DNA of 44,972 nucleotides from Bacteroidaceae bacterium (lineage in GTDB: Bacteria > Bacteroidota > Bacteroidia > Bacteroidales > Bacteroidaceae). Within the stretch, counting starts at the first letter, position 1, and every line of letters begins with the position of its first letter. The stretch lies in NCBI GenBank assembly GCA_024398635.1, contig JAKSIV010000017.1, positions 1 to 44,972 on the forward strand. The letters are read 5' to 3'. The translations under genes were made by a program, and so were the position numbers. Below are positions 15,223 through 23,242 of the stretch, piece after piece. The notes under the pieces are model-generated. The model was not told the origin of the DNA and made no database searches. It was given only the letters and a program-made list of their open reading frames with translations.

Positions 15223-17268
15223 ATGTATCTATCAACACTCAAACTTTGGAATTTTAGGAAGTATGGCATTGGCGCAGACGATGCGCCAGGGCTGGAGGTC
15301 CATTTTCAAGATGGCGTTAATGTCCTGATAGGAGAGAACGACTCTGGTAAAACCGCCATAGTGGATGCCATACGTTATGTTCTTCGCACAAAGAGTGGAG
15401 AAACCATCTATATTGATGAGAAGGATTTTCATATTGATGGTGGTGTACGTTCAAAAACAATGAGGATAGAGTGCTGGTTTGAGGGTATTTCTGATGTTGA
15501 GGCAGCTCCTTTCCTAGAGTGGATAGGCCTCAAGGGTGATGATGATGGCACACACTACTGTTTGCGCCTTTCTTTGATTGCCACTATTCTTGAAGATGGT
15601 CGCATCTACCCTGTCGTGAAAGCAGGAATGGGGAATGATGGAACACCGATGGATGGTAAGGCTCGTGACTTGTTGAGAGTGGTTTACTTGAAACCTCTGC
15701 GTGATGCCTTGCAAGATATGACGCATGGATATAAGTCTCGTATAGCTCAGATACTTCAAGCTCACAGTGTGTTTGGCGATAATAAAAGGAATGAAGAAGG
15801 AAAACACAAACTGGAGATGTTGTACAATCAGTTGAAGAAAGAGATTGATGAGTATTTTGATCAAAACAAAACAGAGGACGGAAAGGTAATCACAAAGAAC
15901 ATCAATGACATACTAGTAAATAATTTCCTCATGGCGGGAGAGCAGCGAAAGGCATCCCTTTCACTGACAGGAAGTGAATTGATTGATATTCTACGTCAAT
16001 TGGACTTAGTGTTGGAAAGCAACAAGAGCGGGCTAGGTTCGTTAAACCTGCTCTGCGTGGCTGCTGAACTGCTATTGTTCTTAGAAGAAAAACGCGGAGT
16101 GAAGCTGACGTTAATTGAGGAATTGGAGGCTCATTTGCATCCCCAGTATCAATTGAGGATGCTCGACTACATAAGAAAACAAGAGGGTTTTGGACAGTTC
16201 ATTCTTACAACTCACAGCATCACGTTAGCGGCAAATATCCCTTTGGAAAATTTGATTGTCTTGAAAGAAAACAAAGTTTTCCCCATGGGGAAAGCCTATA
16301 CAAAGTGTGGTGATGGGGATTATAACTTCTTACATCGTTTCCTTGATGCAACCAAGGCGAACCTGTTCTTTGCTCGTGGCGTAATTATGGTTGAGGGGGA
16401 CGCTGAGAATCTGTTGTTGCCTGCTATTGCAAAAGTGATTGGAAGGCCTCTGCATGACTATGGCGTTTCCATCGTGAACGTTGGCAGTACTGCATATAGA
16501 CGATATGCAAAGATATTCCAGCGTAGAGACGATCAGAAAATGGGTATTCCTGTGGCCATCGTAACGGATCTAGACATTAGGAGTATTGAATACTATAGAG
16601 ATGAAGACGAAGGGAGGTCGAAAAAATTGTTGCTCTGCACGGAAGAAGTGAAAGAAGCCCTTACAGACAAATGTCCATCTGTGGATTTTGATGAACTGCC
16701 AGAGTTTGTGATGACTAAAGCGGAGATGAATGATTATGTGACCCACCATAAAAAAGCAGGTGTAAGGGGTAAAGGCGTTAAGAAACAGGAGCGTGAGGAC
16801 GCCCTGAAATTCTTTACAGACAATGCAAGTGAGATAAGTGCGGATGCAATTACACAATTGCGGAAGAAGAAGAGGGAAGCCCTTGCTGCCATCTATCCCG
16901 AAGGTGACATTAAACTTTTTGTTGCCAAGAACTGGACGTTGGAATATGAAATAGCTAAGAGTGGGTTGTTTAAAGAATTGGCAATGGCGGTCTGTATGGC
17001 TAAAGGAGAACAGGTAGGTAAGACAGTAAGTAAGGCGGAAGCCAAGAAAGAAGTGGATGAAAAATACAAAGAAGGTACGAATGATACCGTTGCGTACGAG
17101 ATATTCAAACCTATAAATGATGGGGCAGTTTCCAAGGCCATCGTAGCACAATACCTTGCAGAGATTTTGGAAGATAATGTACTTGATAGCAAGGTTATAT
17201 TTGAATCGGATGAAAACTTGGTATATCTGAAGAATGCCATAGAACATGTAACACCCGAGAAAGCATGA
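15223..17268 (+). CDS. Gabija-like GajA: OLD family ATPase-TOPRIM endonuclease
   Basis: The 681-residue protein starts with FRKYG and Walker A IGENDSGKTA (36-45). It has Walker B LTLIEELEAHLHPQ near 295-308 and an H-loop TTHSITLAAN near 328. A TOPRIM domain follows, with VEGDAENLLLPA near 390 supplying the metal Glu and VAIVTDLDIRS near 446 supplying Asp-x-Asp. The region after 470 is a charged helical extension. Class 2 OLD nucleases paired with a UvrD helicase are the Gabija system, where this protein nicks DNA. GajA from Bacillus is about 580 residues, so this one is longer. Its TGA overlaps the helicase ATG by four bases. Confidence 0.78.
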   Translation: MYLSTLKLWNFRKYGIGADDAPGLEVHFQDGVNVLIGENDSGKTAIVDAIRYVLRTKSGETIYIDEKDFHIDGGVRSKTMRIECWFEGISDVEAAPFLEWIGLKGDDDGTHYCLRLSLIATILEDGRIYPVVKAGMGNDGTPMDGKARDLLRVVYLKPLRDALQDMTHGYKSRIAQILQAHSVFGDNKRNEEGKHKLEMLYNQLKKEIDEYFDQNKTEDGKVITKNINDILVNNFLMAGEQRKASLSLTGSELIDILRQLDLVLESNKSGLGSLNLLCVAAELLLFLEEKRGVKLTLIEELEAHLHPQYQLRMLDYIRKQEGFGQFILTTHSITLAANIPLENLIVLKENKVFPMGKAYTKCGDGDYNFLHRFLDATKANLFFARGVIMVEGDAENLLLPAIAKVIGRPLHDYGVSIVNVGSTAYRRYAKIFQRRDDQKMGIPVAIVTDLDIRSIEYYRDEDEGRSKKLLLCTEEVKEALTDKCPSVDFDELPEFVMTKAEMNDYVTHHKKAGVRGKGVKKQEREDALKFFTDNASEISADAITQLRKKKREALAAIYPEGDIKLFVAKNWTLEYEIAKSGLFKELAMAVCMAKGEQVGKTVSKAEAKKEVDEKYKEGTNDTVAYEIFKPINDGAVSKAIVAQYLAEILEDNVLDSKVIFESDENLVYLKNAIEHVTPEKA

Positions 17269-19292
17269 TACCATTTGCTACTGATGAAGAGATACGTGCA
17301 GCTCATGATGTGATGTTGCTGGGAAAACCCGACTTTGAAGAGGATAAGTTGGCTGTAATCCGTTGCAATGAATCAAGAGACATCAAGGCTTGTCCCGGAA
17401 GTGGAAAGACTACGGTTTTGTTGGCAAAGTTATCTATCCTTTCTAATAGAATGCCTTTTGCAGACGGTTCTGGCATTTGTGTGTTGACTCATACCAATGT
17501 GGCCATTGATGAAATAAAGGCACGCTTTGGAGGCAAAGCAGACTTGCTGTTCAGTTATCCAAATTATTGCGGCACAATACAGTCGTTCGTGGATACATTC
17601 CTCACTATCCCTTGGTTTAATTCGTATAGCTCTCATCCGCTTGTAACTATTGATGATGACCGTGCAAATGTGATAATAGGTAAGACATTTAAGAGCACTT
17701 CATGGGAGGCACAAAAAGCATTAAATCATCTGTTTCGTGAAAACGACTCTTACAAGAAAGCATGTGAAGAAAAGAGATGGGATATTGTTACGCAAATGAA
17801 AGCTGATTTGGTGAAAAATACCTATTTAGAGGTCTTTAATGAAAAATATTATACCAAGTATGGTGCGAGCCCATCTATAGCATCCGCAAATAATAAAACG
17901 TCACCAACTTATAATTTCCTCCATAATGTGCGATTAAGCGCTTTTAGAGAAGGTATTCTGAAGTATGAAGATGCTTTTTCTATTGGTTTAGCATATGCGG
18001 AGCTGATTCCAGGAATAAAGGATGCTTTTTGTACTCGTTTCAAATATGTATTTATTGATGAAGTTCAAGATAGTAGCCAATTGCAACTGAAATTGTTGGA
18101 GACGATCTTTGACAGGGATAAAGTTGTGGTGCAACGTTTCGGTGATCCCTTTCAGGCAATATATAATACGGAAGGCGATTGTGCCTGGACACCGGTAAAC
18201 CCATTACCACTGAATAAGAGTAAGCGTTTCGGTGATGCAATAGCAACGGTGCTGAAAACCGTATGCATTGAGGACAATAAAGAATTGGAGGGAAATGAGG
18301 CGGTACGTTCAGTTAAGCCCATAATGATGGTTTATACGGATGGAATGAAAGTGCTACCTGACTTTGCAAAGTTGTTGAAGGGAAAAAAGATAGAAGGAGT
18401 TTCGATTGCTGACATTGCCGGCAATGAGCGCAAGGCAGATACGCTTCATCGAATAAATATTAAAGCTGTTGGTTATGTGGGGAAAGAGAAAGTGGGTGAC
18501 GATGGTGAATTTCAATCCATTCATTATTATTTTCCACAATTTGAAAATCAAAAAACAACCAAACAACCTTTTGTGGAGGAGGTTACATTGAATACGTTCT
18601 TACAAAAGAATGCAGTAAAGGATAATCCACAGGAATATAGAAACCACATTTTAGATGCCTTAGTGTCAGTATTAGTAAGAGCTGATGTTAGGAAAGATAA
18701 TGGAAGAACTTTTTCTAAAACATCTATGATGGAGTTTCTGGAGGTTTCCAAACCTGATGTATATGTGGAATTAACAGAAAAACTCTCTGAATGGGTATTG
18801 AAAATATGCAATTCTGAGTATAGAGTGGATGGAGAAGTGTTTGAGGATGTGAAGTCTTTTATCTCAACGGATTTTGCCTGTATTTTTGACTTCAGCGCAG
18901 GGATTGGCGTGATTAGACATTTTTTAAAGAAGAAAGACGATGATTTCTACCAGATAAAGAATGCGAAGCAGAGCTTTAATGTGTATCGAGACGGTGAACT
19001 TGAGATAGAAGTGGCCACTGTTCATTCAGTCAAGGGTGAGACTCATGCTGCTACTTTGTTTTTAGAAACCAAGAACTACAAGTATGAAAGTGAGCATTTT
19101 GGTGCACAGCTTTGTGGTGCTCCCTACGTTCACAGATCTGGAGAAGGACATGTGCTGCCGTCATTGAAGGTGGCATACGTTGCTTTGAGTAGGCCCAAGT
19201 ACTTGTTGGCTTATGCTATTCACAAAGACCGTTTTGATATTTTGGATAGAGATAAACTTGAAAAAATATGGGATATCCGTGAGGTGGAATAA
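17265..19292 (+). CDS. Gabija-like GajB: UvrD/Rep family superfamily 1 helicase
   Basis: The 675-residue protein shows the SF1A motifs in order: motif I ACPGSGKTT (42-50), Ia LTHTNVAIDEI (about 73), II YVFIDEVQDSS (about 259), III QRFGDPFQAIYN (about 289), V TVHSVKGETH (about 586) and VI YVALSRPKYLL (about 640). It starts inside the OLD gene (4-base overlap), which ties the two into one module. In Gabija, GajB senses or processes DNA ends and works with the OLD nuclease. It is longer than the original GajB (about 490 residues), in line with the larger partner. A terminator-like hairpin follows at 19385. Confidence 0.78.
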   Translation: MIPFATDEEIRAAHDVMLLGKPDFEEDKLAVIRCNESRDIKACPGSGKTTVLLAKLSILSNRMPFADGSGICVLTHTNVAIDEIKARFGGKADLLFSYPNYCGTIQSFVDTFLTIPWFNSYSSHPLVTIDDDRANVIIGKTFKSTSWEAQKALNHLFRENDSYKKACEEKRWDIVTQMKADLVKNTYLEVFNEKYYTKYGASPSIASANNKTSPTYNFLHNVRLSAFREGILKYEDAFSIGLAYAELIPGIKDAFCTRFKYVFIDEVQDSSQLQLKLLETIFDRDKVVVQRFGDPFQAIYNTEGDCAWTPVNPLPLNKSKRFGDAIATVLKTVCIEDNKELEGNEAVRSVKPIMMVYTDGMKVLPDFAKLLKGKKIEGVSIADIAGNERKADTLHRINIKAVGYVGKEKVGDDGEFQSIHYYFPQFENQKTTKQPFVEEVTLNTFLQKNAVKDNPQEYRNHILDALVSVLVRADVRKDNGRTFSKTSMMEFLEVSKPDVYVELTEKLSEWVLKICNSEYRVDGEVFEDVKSFISTDFACIFDFSAGIGVIRHFLKKKDDDFYQIKNAKQSFNVYRDGELEIEVATVHSVKGETHAATLFLETKNYKYESEHFGAQLCGAPYVHRSGEGHVLPSLKVAYVALSRPKYLLAYAIHKDRFDILDRDKLEKIWDIREVE

Positions 19293-19509
19293 AGAGACGG
19301 GCGGCCGAACGGGAGCTGGTCTGTGTGCGGATCGGAAGGCTCTGTGGCGCGAAAGCGACACTGTGCCTGAAGCGTAGGAAACAAAAAAGAGTCCCATCAA
19401 ACGATGAAACTCTTTTCACGGAGAACGGATAATGGCTTCCATGACTCACGGTAGGTCGCTAAGTGTCCTACGAATCTGAACGTGATACCCTATTGAAAGA
19501 GAATACAAT
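19293..19509. other. Intergenic region with terminator-like hairpin
   Basis: There is no gene in this stretch of 217 bases. The first 85 bases are GC-rich and look like decayed coding or repeat DNA. AAAAGAGT at 19385-19392 pairs with ACTCTTTT at 19409-19416 (8-bp stem, 16-base loop), a plausible terminator for the defence operon. Confidence 0.5.
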
Positions 19510-20964
19510 ATGACTATAGAAGAGATACAGAAATCAACGGAGTTTCAGGTGTTTGACCGGAAGAGTGCGCGCATTGATGCGAAAGCGCTGGCGATTACCA
19601 TCATTGCATTCGCGAATGCGGATGGCGGAAGGATTGCTATCGGTGTGGAGGATGACGGCACGTTGACGGGTGTGGATGGCAAGACGGAGCACGTGAACGA
19701 GTTGCTGAGGGCTTCGTATGACTACTGCGTGCCGTCGATAGCTACTTCAACGGAATATATGGACGTGACGGACGTGAATGGCCGGCCCAACCATATCATT
19801 CTGATGACGGTGCCGCAGAGCGTCCGAGTGCATGCAAATCAGGCGGACGAGGTGTACTATCGCGTGGGCGACAAGTCGAAGAAACTGAACTTTGAGCAGC
19901 GAATGCAACTGGTGTATGCCAAGGGTGAACATTACTACGAGGATGCGCCGGTGAATAACGCGCGATGGGAGGACTTGGATATGGCGCTGGTGGAGGATTA
20001 TGTGAAGGTGATAGGCTATGGTAAGGGGGCTGAGACGTATCTGCGCGAGAATGGCTATGTGGTGAAGAAGGAGGACTACCGAGGGCGAGAGTATGAGGCG
20101 CTGACGGGGGCTGCTGTGCTGCTGTTCGGAAAGAATCCGCAGCGGTTTTTCCAGCGGGCGCAGGTACGGGTTATCCGCTATGACGGCACGGAAGCCAAGG
20201 TGGGCACGGAGATGAACGTGGTGAAGGATGAAATTTTCACCGGCCCGATATTGAAGTTGACAAACGACGTGCTGGCTTTTGTGAAGACGCAAATCAAGGA
20301 ACATACATATCTGGGGCCAGACGGACGATTCCGCACGGATGAGCAGTATCCGGAGTTTTGCTGGACCGAGCTATGCGTTAACTCGATTTGTCATAGGGAC
20401 TACAGCATCTTGGGCACGGACATACAGGTGAAGCTGTTTGACGACCATATCACGGTGGAGAGCCCCGGCATTCTGCCCGGCTTGGTGAGACCGTATAACA
20501 TTCGTGAGATGCACTTTTCGAGGAACCCGAAGATTGCGTTGTATATGCGGTCGTACAAGTTGGTGAAGGAGTATGGCGAGGGTGTGGACAGGATGTTTCG
20601 TGAGATGGCGGAGGCAGGATTGCCTGCACCGGAGTACAGACAGAATGAGTTTATGGTGTATGCGACCATTAGGCAGGCGAAGGATACTGCAGAGCAAGTT
20701 GCAGGCAATGGTGATGTGAATGGCGGATTTAATGGTCAATTAAATGGTCAATTAAATGGTCAATTAAATGGTCAATTAAACGATAGCCAGAAAGAGACCT
20801 TTGAGTTTATAAAGGCTCACGAAGGTTATAATACAACCAAAATAGCGGACGTCCTTGGCAAACCATTCAGAACCATTGTTAAGCATATAAATGTGCTTCT
20901 TGAATTGAATATGATAGAGCGTCGTGGTAGTAAGAAGACGGGTGGATATTACGTAAAGAAATAA
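19510..20964 (+). CDS. AlbA_2 (Schlafen-type) domain ATP-binding regulator
   Basis: The 484-residue protein has an N-terminal AlbA_2 domain (about 8-130, with FANADGGRIAIGVED and YYRVGDKSKKL) and a C-terminal histidine-kinase-like ATP-binding region (about 290-375, with NSICHRDYS and GEGVDRMFREM). A winged helix follows (about 425-484, with YNTTKIADVLGKP). This is a common bacterial family annotated as a putative transcriptional regulator, frequent in defence islands. A linker of repeated LNGQ units (about 408-423) precedes the winged helix. It is encoded by a 12-base tandem repeat. The gene sits between the Gabija module and the capsule glycosyltransferase, and its role is not established. 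Confidence 0.8.
   Translation: MTIEEIQKSTEFQVFDRKSARIDAKALAITIIAFANADGGRIAIGVEDDGTLTGVDGKTEHVNELLRASYDYCVPSIATSTEYMDVTDVNGRPNHIILMTVPQSVRVHANQADEVYYRVGDKSKKLNFEQRMQLVYAKGEHYYEDAPVNNARWEDLDMALVEDYVKVIGYGKGAETYLRENGYVVKKEDYRGREYEALTGAAVLLFGKNPQRFFQRAQVRVIRYDGTEAKVGTEMNVVKDEIFTGPILKLTNDVLAFVKTQIKEHTYLGPDGRFRTDEQYPEFCWTELCVNSICHRDYSILGTDIQVKLFDDHITVESPGILPGLVRPYNIREMHFSRNPKIALYMRSYKLVKEYGEGVDRMFREMAEAGLPAPEYRQNEFMVYATIRQAKDTAEQVAGNGDVNGGFNGQLNGQLNGQLNGQLNDSQKETFEFIKAHEGYNTTKIADVLGKPFRTIVKHINVLLELNMIERRGSKKTGGYYVKK
20730..20782 (+). repeat. 12-base tandem repeat (AATGGTCAATTA, about 4 units) in the AlbA gene
   Basis: About four perfect copies of AATGGTCAATTA encode NGQL repeats in a linker. The unit is a multiple of three, so copy-number change alters linker length without breaking the frame. 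Confidence 0.9.
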
Positions 20965-20968
20965 AACT

Positions 20969-22000
20969 ATGAATATGTGGATTACATATGGAATTATAGC
21001 AGTAATATTGATTATTGCGGAGCTGGTGTACTTTCGCATTGCGGAAAAGTGCAATATCATTGACAAACCCAACGAGAGAAGCAGTCACTCAACGATTGTA
21101 TTAAGAGGCGGTGGTGTCATATTCAGTTTGTCAATGGTAGTATGGGCCATCCTTATGGTGGTTCAAGGGAATGCTATTCCACAGTGTCTGCCGTTCTTGT
21201 GTGGACTGGTACTGATATGTGGCATTAGCTTCTGGGATGATGTGAAGTCATTACCGGATAGCCTGCGAATGGCGGTCCAGATTATTTCCATTCTCCTTAT
21301 GTTCTGGAGTATGGGGTTGTACACTGCTGCGGATAGTTGGCTGTGGACAGCGGTAATCGTTGTTGTGGCGCTGTTCTTCTGTGTGGGGGCTACCAACTTC
21401 ATCAATTTTATGGATGGCATTAATGGGATTACTGCGGCTTATTCGTTTGCCATGTTGTTGCCTATCCTGTTGATGAATCGTGGGCTAGGGTTCATTGAAG
21501 AATCCTATCTGATAGTTGCCATCCTTGGTGTTATCGTATTCAGTATCTTCAACTTCAGGCCTAAGGGCAAGGCGAAGTGCTTTGCTGGGGATGTGGGAAG
21601 CATTGGTATTGCTTTCATCATCCTGTTTGCGCTGGGAAGGTTGATGCTTGCCACTAAGGATGTGACCTACATAGTTTTCTTCCTTGTTTACGGAATTGAC
21701 GGTAGTTTAACAATCTTCCACAGGATTATGCTGCACGAGAACCTGGGGCAGGCACATAGAAAGCACGCATACCAGCTGATGGCTAACGAGCTGGGGATGA
21801 GTCATGTGGTGGTGAGCTTGCTGTATATGGCTATACAGTTGGTGGTGAGCCTAGGCTTTATATATCTATGCCCCAATACCATTCTTGCGCATTGGATTTA
21901 TCTGGTGGCAGCGGGAATTGTGCTGGCAGGTGCGTATGTGGTGTTTATGAAGAAGTATTATCATCTTCACGAAGAATATTTGGCTTCGCTGAAGAAGTAA
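20969..22000 (+). CDS. MraY/WecA-like polyprenyl-phosphate glycosyltransferase (WbpL type)
   Basis: The 343-residue protein has about ten hydrophobic helices and the family motifs: NERSSHS near the N-terminus, WDDVKSLP (metal-binding Asp pair), NFINFMDGINGI and AGDVGSIG, followed by the cytoplasmic AHRKHAYQ segment. It transfers a sugar phosphate from a UDP-sugar to undecaprenyl phosphate and starts the glycan chain. In Bacteroides-type loci it follows the epimerase directly, but here the epimerase remnant ends at 11646 and the defence block intervenes. It starts four bases after the AlbA gene stop, and wbuC copy 2 follows after 17 bases. It appears intact and is probably the functional initiator, since the WcaJ-type transferase is truncated. 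Confidence 0.9.
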   Translation: MNMWITYGIIAVILIIAELVYFRIAEKCNIIDKPNERSSHSTIVLRGGGVIFSLSMVVWAILMVVQGNAIPQCLPFLCGLVLICGISFWDDVKSLPDSLRMAVQIISILLMFWSMGLYTAADSWLWTAVIVVVALFFCVGATNFINFMDGINGITAAYSFAMLLPILLMNRGLGFIEESYLIVAILGVIVFSIFNFRPKGKAKCFAGDVGSIGIAFIILFALGRLMLATKDVTYIVFFLVYGIDGSLTIFHRIMLHENLGQAHRKHAYQLMANELGMSHVVVSLLYMAIQLVVSLGFIYLCPNTILAHWIYLVAAGIVLAGAYVVFMKKYYHLHEEYLASLKK

Positions 22001-22017
22001 TCAAGATTTAGAGAATT

Positions 22018-22446
22018 ATGAAAATTACTCAGGCTGTATTGGACCAATTAACTGAACAAGCTAAGGCGAGTCCTCGGCTTAGGATGAACTTGGATTTGCG
22101 CAATTCGGACGAAGACCAGAGTCAGCGGATGCTGAATGCTATTGAGCCGGGCTCTCCTCTGCCCATCCATCGGCACCGGAAATCCTCCGAAACGGTGGTT
22201 TGTTTAAGGGGTAGGCTGGTGGAGGAGTTCTTTGCAGAGCAAAGCGGCAAAGCCGAGCGCTATGACGAGTTGGAGCGTCGCTGCACCGAGGCCATCGAAC
22301 TCTCGCCCGGCGGCCCGGTAGTGGCCCTGAACATCCCCATCGGCCAATGGCACACCGTCCGCGCCCTGGAATCCGGCACTGTCATAATGGAAGTCAAAGA
22401 CGGGCCTTATGAACCCACGGGACCGGAAGATATACTGGCTTTGTAA
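22018..22446 (+). CDS. wbuC: WbuC family cupin-fold metalloprotein (intact copy 2)
   Basis: The 142-residue protein has the expected N-terminus (SPRLRMNLDLR), the metal-binding PIHRHRKSSE segment and a second cupin motif QWHTVRALESGTVIM. It is the only complete wbuC in the window and sits directly after the glycosyltransferase, its usual place. Residues about 77-86 (FAEQSGKAER) look like an extra segment between EEF and YDELERR. They are encoded by 30 bases that include GCGGCAAAGCCGAGCGC, a dispersed-repeat sequence like the one that destroyed copy 1. Here the insertion is in frame. Function of the family is unclear; a role in capsule sugar maturation is assumed from context. Confidence 0.88.
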   Translation: MKITQAVLDQLTEQAKASPRLRMNLDLRNSDEDQSQRMLNAIEPGSPLPIHRHRKSSETVVCLRGRLVEEFFAEQSGKAERYDELERRCTEAIELSPGGPVVALNIPIGQWHTVRALESGTVIMEVKDGPYEPTGPEDILAL

Positions 22447-22483
22447 TCGGCCTTATTGGGCGTGATCTCGGCATAGGGCTTCT

Positions 22484-22787
22484 ACCAGTCGCTGGAGGAT
22501 AAGTGCCATCGGATGCTGAATGCGGTGGAGTCAGGGACTGTGGTAGCTATTCATCGGCACCCAACGAAGGATGAGTCTTTCGTTATCCTGCGAGGCAAGG
22601 TTAGAGTGACTACTCACAATGATGATGGCTCTATCATAGAAGATGTGGCGCTGAGTCAGGAGAGTGGCAACTATGGGGTTGACATTTCTAAGGGTGTTTG
22701 GCATATGGTGGAGGCGTTAGAGTTGGGGAGTGTTGTTTTTGAATGTGAGGCGGGGACGTTTGTGGTGCATGAGGTGGAGGGGATTCT
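22484..22787 (+). repeat. 304-bp direct repeat, copy 2 (wbuC 3' part)
   Basis: This is the partner of 6011-6314, with about 15 differences. Both copies start with the same ACCAGTCGCTGGAGG and diverge after about 22787. Confidence 0.9.
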
Positions 22788-22806
22788 GGAGGTGGTGCGG
22801 AAATGA
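22484..22806 (+). pseudogene. wbuC fragment, N-terminus missing (copy 3)
   Basis: The fragment starts within the cupin (SLEDKCHRMLNAVESGT) and runs to a stop at 22804-22806, ending GILEVVRK, which is a normal WbuC C-terminus. The first 25 residues are absent and are replaced by 37 unrelated bases after the stop of copy 2. ATG 22513 could start a truncated product. The sequence is about 95 percent identical to copy 1 (6011-6314), so the two are halves of the same repeat. Confidence 0.85.
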
Positions 22807-22903
22807 ACGGTGCCAGTATAGGGTGCGGACGAGGACCACGAAGAAAGCAGGAACGCAAGGTGGAACGTAGGTGGAATTAGGGAATCAGGGAATTAGGAAG
22901 TTT

Positions 22904-23203
22904 ATGACACGCTCCGAAAGCTGGAACGCATTCATCGATGAGCTCCGGACCTACGTCCGGGAGCACCATCATTTCCCGAACAAGCATACTCGCCTGCTCT
23001 CGAAGGTAAAGTACACCCGCAAGAAAATCAATGACGGCACGCTGGAAGATTGGAAAAAGGAGCAGTTCCTGGAGGTGGCCGAAATGCGGGATATGGAGGA
23101 GCATTGTGGGCAATTGCCATTTCATATTCTCCGGCTCGGAGCACCTCTATCTTTTGAAACAAGAAGCAATATCTTGCAAAATATTTCGTTATTAAGTAGA
23201 TAA
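22904..23203 (+). pseudogene. Helicase-associated-domain small protein, probably with a replaced C-terminus
   Basis: ATG 22904 starts a helicase-associated-type repeat (WNAFIDELRTYVREHHHFP, then KYTRKKINDGTLEDWKKEQF and MRDMEEH). Small proteins of about 75-80 residues with this domain are common at the ends of Bacteroidales capsule loci, and they usually end soon after MRDMEEH. Here the frame continues for about 30 unrelated residues (from CGQLPFHI), which suggests a junction near 23105. An ATTAGGGAATCAGGGAATTAGG repeat (22876-22898) lies directly upstream. Function is unknown. Confidence 0.55.
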
Positions 23204-23215
23204 TATATACCTTTG
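23184..23215 (+). promoter_or_regulatory. Candidate promoter of the fic gene
   Basis: TACCTTTG at 23208-23215 matches the TAnnTTTG -7 box, with TTTC at 23184-23187 at a suitable distance for the -33 box. The fic start ATG is at 23243. Confidence 0.5.
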
Positions 23216-23242
23216 AGTGCGAATGCTTGCAAAAATGACGAT

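Noticed and set aside
14125..19292. Retron or CBASS assignment for the ATPase-nuclease genes
   Set aside because: No reverse transcriptase, msr/msd-like RNA region or CD-NTase is present. The gene pairs fit Septu and Gabija better.
20730..20782. Possible CRISPR-like repeats
   Set aside because: The units are contiguous 12-mers without spacers, inside a coding frame. No CRISPR array or cas gene is seen in the window.
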